Part shown: positions 48,103 to 64,000 of the stretch, in pieces
Numbering within the stretch: the stretch's first letter is position 1
Layout of the letters: each line of letters starts with the position of its first letter
Assembly (NCBI RefSeq): GCF_009730915.1
Contig: NC_052476.1
Coordinates: forward strand, 20,937,257 to 21,001,256
Direction of reading: 5' to 3'
Length of the DNA: 64,000 bases
From: Dioscorea cayenensis subsp. rotundata
Taxonomy: Eukaryota; Streptophyta; Magnoliopsida; Dioscoreales; Dioscoreaceae
Program-made: the position numbers and the translations under genes
The notes under the pieces: generated by a model
What the model was told of the DNA's origin: nothing
Databases searched by the model: none
Seen by the model: the letters and a program-made list of their open reading frames with translations, nothing else

Positions 48103-48688
48103 TTAATGGTTACCTTTATCAAAATTATAATTAGTCATTGTTGTTCAATGATAAAACATATACAACAAATAAAATCTTCATGATCTCCAGGCGCTATTTG
48201 TGTTGTGGCGGCCTGTGTGTAGTCCTATTTTTGCTCCGTGTGTTTTGTGTGGAGCTTTGATGGGTGTTTATGATGGTTGTCTTTTTTTTAATTGAAGTTG
48301 TTTATCCATTTTTTCAAAAAAAAAAAAATAAAAATCTTAACATTTAACACTCATTACAAAAAATCTCACATTTAATTTCTTTAACTTATAAAGATGCTAA
48401 TACAAAAAATAACAATGATGAAACTGCTTTTAAATCGTTTGTTTTGGTTTTGTTTTGTTAGCTTGGGCTATCTTTTTACCCACCCTGAAATAACGGGTTT
48501 GGATCCGTTATTTAGTTATCGGATTCATAAAGTTAACGGACCTGTTTTCTACTTATCGGATTGGGATCCGTTTAGAGATCTCAAAAGTTTTTATCGGATT
48601 GGGGTTCCCTCGCAAACCTACCGTTTTTCCCGCGCACGAAGACTTGTTCTTCTCGAGTACCGCAAAAGCGCAAGCAAGCTAGCGAGCC
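48103..48688. promoter_or_regulatory. Upstream region of RECQSIM
   Basis: Repeat remainder to about 48180; then a piece at 48180-48330 with a GTGTTTTGTGTGG-type stretch ending in a 12-A tail, possibly a LINE or SINE 3' end; then a GC-richer promoter with repeated TATCGGATT/GGATCCGTT words (about 48498-48600) and an E2F-type TTTTTCCCGCGC (48624-48635), 54 bp before the ATG. E2F control of a replication and repair helicase is plausible but inferred. Confidence 0.5.
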
Positions 48689-53198
<4,510 letters not shown>

Positions 53199-53673
53199 TT
53201 CTATCAATTTCTCTCAGAGTCTTACCAGTTGTATTCATCAATGCTTCAGGTAAATTTTCATCTCCCTTGAAGCTTAGCTCCCACAACTCGTCTTTATAGG
53301 GATTACACTTAGAATTGAACCAAGTGATCATATGCAATGAAACAGATTTCATCTCTTCTACTTATTTGTTTGGCATCAATTTCTGTTTAGAACTTTAGTC
53401 TGTAGATGACTCTGTTGTGCAACTTGGCTTATATTCCAAGCACTAATAAAACAGTAAACATTGCAGAGATGAGCAATTAATAAGTCTTTTATTTTCTTTC
53501 TTTCCTGTATAGAATCAAACAAAGACAATCTCCTAATTATAATTAATACTCATATAATCTTCTTGTAATTTAATTTGAAAATTATTGTCACTCCCTTCCC
53601 ACCAGCAACAAATGAGAACCCAGATCAAAGCCAACACAACAAATTAACAAACTCTATTTAGTCTTTTGCATCA
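53199..53673. other. Convergent 3' region of RECQSIM and DUF761 gene
   Basis: 3' UTRs of two convergent genes; nothing else seen. Confidence 0.5.
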
Positions 53674-54154
53674 TCAATTGCTATACTCCAAACGCTGCTG
53701 TTTTATCTGCTCATAAAACTTTGCTATGAACTCCTCTGCCTTCAAATCAATTGCATTAGGCATTCCATCACCATCTTCAACTGCTGCTTCATCTTCTTTG
53801 CTGTTGTCCAGTGAGCACAGGTCTTCTGCAGATGCATATCGGCTCATGCTATCGATAGACCCTTCAGGGCGGTGACGGCGGAGGTAATAGCACATCATGA
53901 AAGGAATCATTTCGTGCCAGATTCATCGGCGGAGGCTTTGGTGACACCGAGCTTTCTAGCTGATGAACATGGTGGAATGGGCGAACTCCTCCGACGAGAA
54001 CCTTCCAATCAGGACGGGACTCTTTGGCTTCGGCCTTGATTAGAGCTTTCTTCGCCGTCGAGCCTCGTCTTATAAAAAATGCGGCGATTTGTAGTGGACT
54101 CATGCAGCCATTCTTCTTCAAAGGTGATTTCTGTGAGGCAATGGTGAGGTCCAT
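53674..54154 (-). CDS. DUF761 family small protein
   Basis: Intronless plant gene for about 159 residues, related to the cotton-fibre-expressed DUF761 proteins, whose function is poorly known. N-terminal part: MDLTIASQKSPLKKNGCMSP, FFIRRGSTAKKALIKAEAKE, DWKVLVGGVRPFHHV. C-terminal part: EGSIDSMSRYASAEDLCSLD and the DUF761 signature DLKAEEFIAKFYEQIKQQR. The two halves lie in frames offset by one base; the surplus base falls in the CCC run at about 53866-53872 (GGG on the plus strand), and discounting it gives a smooth LLPPPSPPEGSIDSM. Start chosen at the first ATG (54154). Its closest neighbour in the window is the divergent DUF761 gene at 56040; the shared KAEEFIAKFY tail suggests an old local duplication. 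Confidence 0.8.
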
Positions 54155-55986
54155 GCAAGCTCCCTTTCTCTTCTTCTTTCTCCTGAGATGGAGAAAGAGG
54201 AGAGAAGAGAAGATATCTCTTCTGATCTTTTCTTTAATTCTTAAAACTTTGAGACAAGTTGGTGCTAAAGAGAAAGAGGCATGAGTTTATATGATACATG
54301 CATGGGATTACTATGCGGAATGCATGGTTTTGGTTGTTGTTACGTGGTGAAATGACAGATATGCCCTTGAGTTTTGTTAACAGAGAGAAGGGGTGGGAGT
54401 ATTGGGAAGGATGACAAAATGGTAAAGTTGCAGAGGTTTTTCATTTGGTTGGTGTTGATTGGTCCATTGTTTTGTGGAGTCTTTTGGTTTGTTTGAATTG
54501 GTCCATGGTTTTGTTTTTCAATGGTTGAACCTACAGCTCATGATTTTATGGTTTTTCTCTGTCTTGTTCTAGAATTGCTTAGTTGTTGGCATCTCTTCTT
54601 ACTATTTTGCTTTAACAAATGTTTATATATATATATTTATATGTTTCATATATATTTTTTAAAAGTATTAAGATATTATGTGCTTGAGAATTGTTTAGTT
54701 CATGTATGTGATTTATTGTAATTTTATATAATTTTTAAGTTCACTTTTATATGTTTTCATGGTTATATATGTTTCACTTGATTAAATAAATATCTGTGTA
54801 TATATATGTATATATATAAGGCTGGGTAATTGTTTCTATTATTTGTATGTTAAAGTTTTGAGGTTAAATAGAACATATCACATGATATCATATAATAATA
54901 GTTTGACATTATTTATGGAATTAATTAAAACAAATGTGAATCTCTTTGTATAATTTATTATTATTATTGCACACCAAAAACAAGAACACAATTGAAATTA
55001 GAACAACACGGTTTTGGAGCACTACTATTCAATCATCAGACCATATAAACAAACAATGAAACAAAACTAGTCTTTGTTGGTAGGTTTGGTTTATATATTA
55101 TAATAAAAAAAACTTATGGTTTTTTATTATATTTTCAATGTAAAAACAAAAAAGTCTTAACCGGGATCCTGTTTTAGCGGATGTATGATGCATGGACTGT
55201 TGAAATTTCTATTTGTTTTAATGCCTTTTTTATTGTTTTTTTTTCACTCAAAAATATATATATATATTATTAAATGTATAAACCGAAAAAAAAAGCAGTT
55301 AATTATATACAAAATTTGTGTAAGTGGCCATAGATACAAATTTATCCCTACAAAAATATGCATATATATTTATAGATAATTTTTATTAAAAATAGAAGAA
55401 AACAGTTCATTATATATGATACATTTATTTATATTTGTATGAATGCCTACAAAAGTGTTTGCCAATTGCCAACATATATCACAACATAAGAAAACAACCT
55501 CACAACCTTACCACCATCCCCCTTATTTTTCTCTTTCAATCATTCATACTTGTGTATCTTCTAAAGCCATCACAACCCATCATTACTCACTCACATATAT
55601 ATATGTCTTATTAATTTTTTTAATAATAATAATAATAATAATAATGTTTGTATAAATAATGTCTAGAAGAGTTTGCCAACTTTTATCACAATAATTCAAG
55701 AAATCAACTCTTCCATCATTCATTCATTCATTCATTCACACTAATGAATTACTAATGTGTACCTTCAAAGCCATCACAACCCACACACAGCCAATCAATC
55801 ACACACTCTTTAACAAACAAACAAACCACCGCGTTCCTCCCTCCATTTAATCTCTTCTCCCCTTTTAAATACCATACCAAACTCTCTAATACTCTTAATA
55901 CACCCTCACCACTACTACTCTTCTCCTCATTCTCCTCCATTTCTTGATCTATTCCTAATACCACACCTATTTACATAGAAACAATA

Positions 55987-56039
<53 letters not shown>
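54155..56039. promoter_or_regulatory. Divergent promoter region of the DUF761 pair
   Basis: AT-rich. A TAA/ATA microsatellite at about 55622-55645, an imperfect tandem duplication with a period of about 210 bp (about 55440-55610 and 55655-55790, sharing AGxxTTTGCCAA, ATCACAA and AAAGCCATCACAACCCA), an ATTC tetranucleotide run (about 55720-55738), and a TA then GA microsatellite (about 55988-56036) directly before the ATG of the plus-strand gene. Confidence 0.55.
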
Positions 56040-56041
<2 letters not shown>

Positions 56042-56517
56042 GGGGAAGAAGAATAGTTGGATGAAAATGGGTGGGAGGACATGGAGGATGGTGAGGTTAG
56101 CATTGATATGGTTAAGAAAAGGCGGCGCAATACACCGGAGACTCACCGATGAGTTTGGCTTCGTCTTTGGTCGTCTAAAGCACCGGCATTGTTCTCAAAG
56201 ATTGTATTATGGTGAGCATGAGTTCTCTTTCGATGATACGCCGTGTTTTCGCTCCCGATTGCATCGATCTTCTTCGTTATCATTTGTCTATGATAATTTT
56301 GATGATTGTAATGACGTGGATAATGACGGGAATGATAATAAGAAAGTTTGAGAATGAGGAGAATGTAATAGATTACAATCATGATGATAATTATGATGAT
56401 GAAGGGATTGATGAGAAGGCAGAAGAGTTTATAGCTAAATTTTATCAGCAAATGAAGTTACAGCATCAAGTGTCTTTGTTGGAGTATAATGAGATGCTAC
56501 ACAGAAGCATTTCTTGA
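56040..56517 (+). CDS. DUF761 family small protein
   Basis: Intronless gene for about 158 residues. N-terminal half: MGKKNSWMKMGGRTWRMVRL and LIWLRKGGAIHRRL, a basic amphipathic start common in this family, then GEHEFSFDDTPCFR. The middle is very acidic (DNFDDCNDVDNDGNDN). C-terminal half: DEKAEEFIAKFYQQMKLQ and SLLEYNEMLHRSIS, the DUF761 signature and its usual YNEML ending. The halves are offset by one base at AAAGTTT (about 56344-56350), another +1 shift; read literally the first frame stops at 56351. A GA repeat forms the end of the leader. Divergently placed 1.9 kb from the other DUF761 gene. Confidence 0.8.
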
Positions 56518-57809
56518 TTTTTTTTTTTTCTAATGTATTATTATTCACAATATTCTTTTATTTGTAATTTTGTTGCAGTATTAATATATTAGATTTTTTT
56601 TGGGGGGGTTTAAAACAGTGTTATATTAGACAGAAATATCTATTAAGTGCCTGAGTTAGCTATATCATTACAGAGCGAAGTTAAGTGGTCTAATAAAATT
56701 CTTAATTAAATTGTTTTATAAAAATATCAGCTTCATTATATGAATCTTTTCATGCGTCCCATCCAAGAAAAAAATAAAAAAAGAAATCCTACGGTGTCAA
56801 ATCTAGGGTTAGATGTTTTAAAACCCTAATCTTAGCTGGATAACTATGTGCTATTTGACTAAGATTTAAATTCTTATGTATTATTAAATACAGACAAATG
56901 ACTCATAGAATGAGTTCATGAGTTCCGTGATAGTTATTATAAAACAGAAATATGACTCAACCTCACCGTAAAAAACATAATTTTTTTTAAATAATTACCA
57001 ATCTATCTTTAAATTATATAATATAAAATAATAAAATTTATAAACCTATGATTAAAAATAAACCGTATTTTAGTTTCAGAGTAGTTTTCACATAACCGTT
57101 GCCCCGCTAAATTGTGTTAAGATGTATTATACATTTTCAATTAAATAAAAAAAAACTAAAAAAAAATCATTAACAATTATTTTATCAATTTCATCACTTC
57201 ATTAAAATGATCAAAATAATATAATGATATAGCAAACATATTAGTGCAAGTCATAATAAAAAAAATCAGGGATAAAAACTCATACATAAAAAGACATATA
57301 TTAACATTGGATTTAAATCAAAAGTAAGGATTGATGGAAAAGATAAAAACAATAAATAGAAATTAATAGAGAAAGATGCAAGATATATTTGAAAAGATGA
57401 GGGTTCAAAAATAATTTCACAATTTTCAGGGAGAAAAAACATCAGAAAACTTTTATTCTAACATTCTCAAATAACAACACCAGATTTTATCAAAAAATAA
57501 ATAAATAAATAAATAACAACACAAGAACAAAACCTGAATAGGATTTGTAGCTCAGCATCAGAATACTTAAAAAGAAAATCCAACCATCAAACATCACCAA
57601 ACAAAATTTAGATTCTCAAAACTTTATATCAAATGCAGAGTGGAACATAAATGTAGGCCCTGATCAAAACCACTTGTTACATAAAAAAATTAAAAATAAA
57701 AACTGAATCTGAATCTAATCGCGACGTGTTCTCATAACTCAGTTTAAATAAGTGAACTTTATCGACATGTTCTCATAACTCAGTTTAAATAAGTGAAATT
57801 TATCTGAAT
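56518..57809. other. Intergenic region, convergent
   Basis: AT-rich with poly-A and AAAT runs (about 57495-57515). A phrase TTCTCATAACTCAGTTTAAA occurs twice (about 57730 and 57771) next to the PDI 3' end, a 40-bp tandem repeat. No gene. Confidence 0.5.
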
Positions 57810-62233
<4,424 letters not shown>

Positions 62234-63174
62234 CTCTCTCTCTCTGCGAAGTGGACCTCGATGGAGAAGAAGCAGCAGGCGTGGAACTTCAAGCGTGGTC
62301 GCTAAGAAAATATAGATTGGATCTGAACACGTTAAGTGATTATAAGAAACCAATGTTACGCTCTTTCGCTTTGAGCTCCTCCTCGAAAGGACTGAAAAGT
62401 AAGTCACAGTTTGCGTTGAGGTAACCTCACCGGGTTATAAATAGAATCAATATGATCTTGGCCGTTCATCCCGCTGATCTTATCATCTAAGAAAAAGGGG
62501 TTTTGACAATATACCCTTGTAATATTTGTGTATATAGATATAGTAATTAAAATCAAGTGATATTTTGTAAATAAATATCAATTTAATATCATAAATGCAA
62601 CTTGATAAGGAAAAACATGATCTTGAAATAATATTTAATTTTTTTTTTTTTTAACATTGCACAATTATGCACTTTAGGGTGTTTATTTTGTTTGAAGTGA
62701 TCTGAAGTAAAAAAATGCTACTTCTCTAAAGTGGGTAAGTGATATCACTTCCATGATTTACAATATTCATTTGTCAAAAACAGTGAATAGAACCGAAGAA
62801 TTTAGGTGTTGGGTGAAATTCTATAAATTCAAAAAATGCTTTGGAAATGAAAAAAAAAAGATGAGCTTTTATAGATTGGCTCACTCTTTTTCACTTCAGT
62901 AAAAAAAATACTAAAGTAGACTTAGTTCAAAATCCACTTCAGTCAGAAACGGAGGAAGTGTCACTTCCGCCACTTCAGCATAAATGATCACTAGAAGTGA
63001 AGAAGTTAGACTAGTTCCCCCCATTTTCACTCAGTTCACCCGAAATGAACACCTTCTAAGAGGAATTGAGACAAATTTATCAACCTAAGAAGTTATAACA
63101 CAACTAAAACAGATTGCAAAAACCAATAACAGTACAATACAATATGTTCTTAAAATTAACACATTTTTCGACAT
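62234..63174. other. Upstream region of PDIL2 with possible MITE
   Basis: PDI leader, AT-rich spacer and a candidate miniature inverted-repeat element (listed separately). Confidence 0.5.
62679..63053. mobile_element. Possible miniature inverted-repeat transposable element
   Basis: A stretch of about 375 bp whose left end (GGTGTTTATTTTGTTTGAAG) resembles the inverse of its right end (AGGTGTTCATTTCGGGTGAA), with GAAGTG/CACTTC words repeated inside. Target duplications are not clear, so the family is undetermined; a hAT-type MITE is one possibility. Confidence 0.4.
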
Positions 63175-63977
63175 TTACATGAGCTTTGGTTGACTGGTTA
63201 AGCTGCTTTGGTGCCTCAAGTGAAGTATGGCATGGTGCAAGTCTTCAAGATCTTCGCAATAGATCCTTTGCATATTAAATTGCTTCCTAAACCTCCGCAG
63301 GACATCGGGGATCTTTGATTCCATTAGCATGGGAGCTGCATTGTTCAGAGAATTTTGATCATGGTCCGGTAGCAATTTGGCAGACCATTTACAGCCATTG
63401 GCAGAAACATTGCTCAGACTGAACAAAAATGTGGCAGAAATTGTTAGCAGCGCATCTCAATCCAATTTCATTTCATGTAAATCATATTAATGAAAGTTTG
63501 TGAAGTTGGCAAGAAAGAAATGCATGAAATTAAAGGAAGAAAAATGAGAATAATGTGCAGGATCAGGTGTACTAAGTACATGTTTGTTTATTCAATTAGT
63601 CTTCAGGACGATCATCTAAAACCATGATATGATTCAGCATCATATTCCAGTAACGAACAATGGAGGATAATAAATGTCTAAATGTCGTAATACAAGATAT
63701 AGACAAATAGAAAAGGTTCGATAATTCTTACCGTTTTACTATGCCTTCGGCAGCAACTTTATCCTTCACCTTGAACGCAACTTCAGCAGCATCCTCTTTT
63801 GTTCTTGACAGCCCAGCTACATATCCACATGGCATGCACATTGAGTATATTGAGGGCTCTGTTGTCTCCATGCTAATGTTACTGATTCTGATTATGAAGT
63901 ACTCTGGAGCATCAAGGCTATACTTTGCAGGAGTTGAACGCTGTGCTGTAACTGCTCTTTTGTTTGCCTCAACGCTC
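63175..63977 (-). CDS. Unidentified plant protein, 3' part only
   Basis: Two exons at the right edge: about 63977-63732 and 63418-63175, joining in phase (KR-LSNVSANG). Together about 160 residues: AVTAQRSTPAKYSLDAPEYF, ISNISMETTEPSIYSMCMPC, TKEDAAEVAFKVKDKVAAEG, then a Leu/His-rich tail with IPDVLRRFRKQFNMQRIYCE and LHHAILHLRHQ. The amino-acid mix and clean splice sites indicate a real gene whose 5' exons lie beyond 64000. I do not recognise the family; no catalytic motif or membrane segment is visible. Confidence 0.65.
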
Positions 63978-64000
63978 TAAGATTTTTGAGAAAAGTATAT

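Noticed and set aside
47826-48122. Long Phe/Tyr-rich reading frame on the minus strand
   Set aside because: It is the reverse reading of the A-rich filler of the Harbinger element; low complexity, no start context and no homology.

Overview
The window is plant nuclear DNA. Genes have many short exons with GT-AG introns in AT-rich, repeat-filled non-coding sequence, and nearly every protein belongs to a land-plant family: importin alpha, LLM-type GATA factor, MIKC* MADS factor, DPD1 exonuclease, Di19, CH-domain kinesin-14, RECQSIM, DUF761, PDIL2. Several first exons are GC-rich and fall to AT-rich downstream (Ppx/GppA gene, P-loop GTPase, HGSNAT-like gene). This suggests a flowering plant, possibly a monocot, but that is weak inference. 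No virus, prophage, CRISPR array or rRNA is visible.

Layout: importin alpha 3' part (+, 700-3920); membrane-anchored P-loop GTPase (+, 5621-7899); GATA factor (+, 10374-10974); small orphan gene (+, 12335-12664); MIKC* MADS gene (-, 13289-15891) head-to-head with DPD1 (+, 17461-19044); tRNA-Thr(AGT) (-, 19793-19865); Di19 (+, 20141-22219); kinesin-14 (-, 23172-28708); Ppx/GppA phosphatase (+, 31869-34697); a 4.0 kb Mutator-like element with ~0.38 kb inverted ends (35392-39402); HGSNAT-like acetyltransferase (+, 40159-43838); a repeat-rich stretch with a 1.4 kb PIF/Harbinger element (46680-48102); RECQSIM helicase (+, 48689-53198); two divergent DUF761 genes (53674-54154 -, 56040-56517 +); PDIL2-type disulfide isomerase (-, 57810-62233); and the 3' part of an unidentified gene (-, 63175-63977).

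Most gene models were checked by splice-phase arithmetic. Five multi-exon genes close perfectly. In eight others exactly one extra base, always in or beside a short homopolymer, must be discounted for the conserved reading frame to close. That bias looks like uncorrected insertion-type assembly error rather than eight separate gene deaths, so I annotate these as probably functional genes.

The best biological observations are two minor-spliceosome (U12, AT-AC) introns, in Di19 and in the kinesin-14 gene; a tandem duplication with one end inside a tRNA gene that copied the DPD1 3' end; a 67-bp duplication that doubled a splice donor in the HGSNAT-like gene; and two DNA transposons with readable ends, target duplications and transposase remnants. 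I found no convincing new multi-gene system: the genes are ordinary neighbours, not a pathway cluster. The only suggestive pairing is the MIKC* MADS gene beside DPD1, since both families act in pollen.
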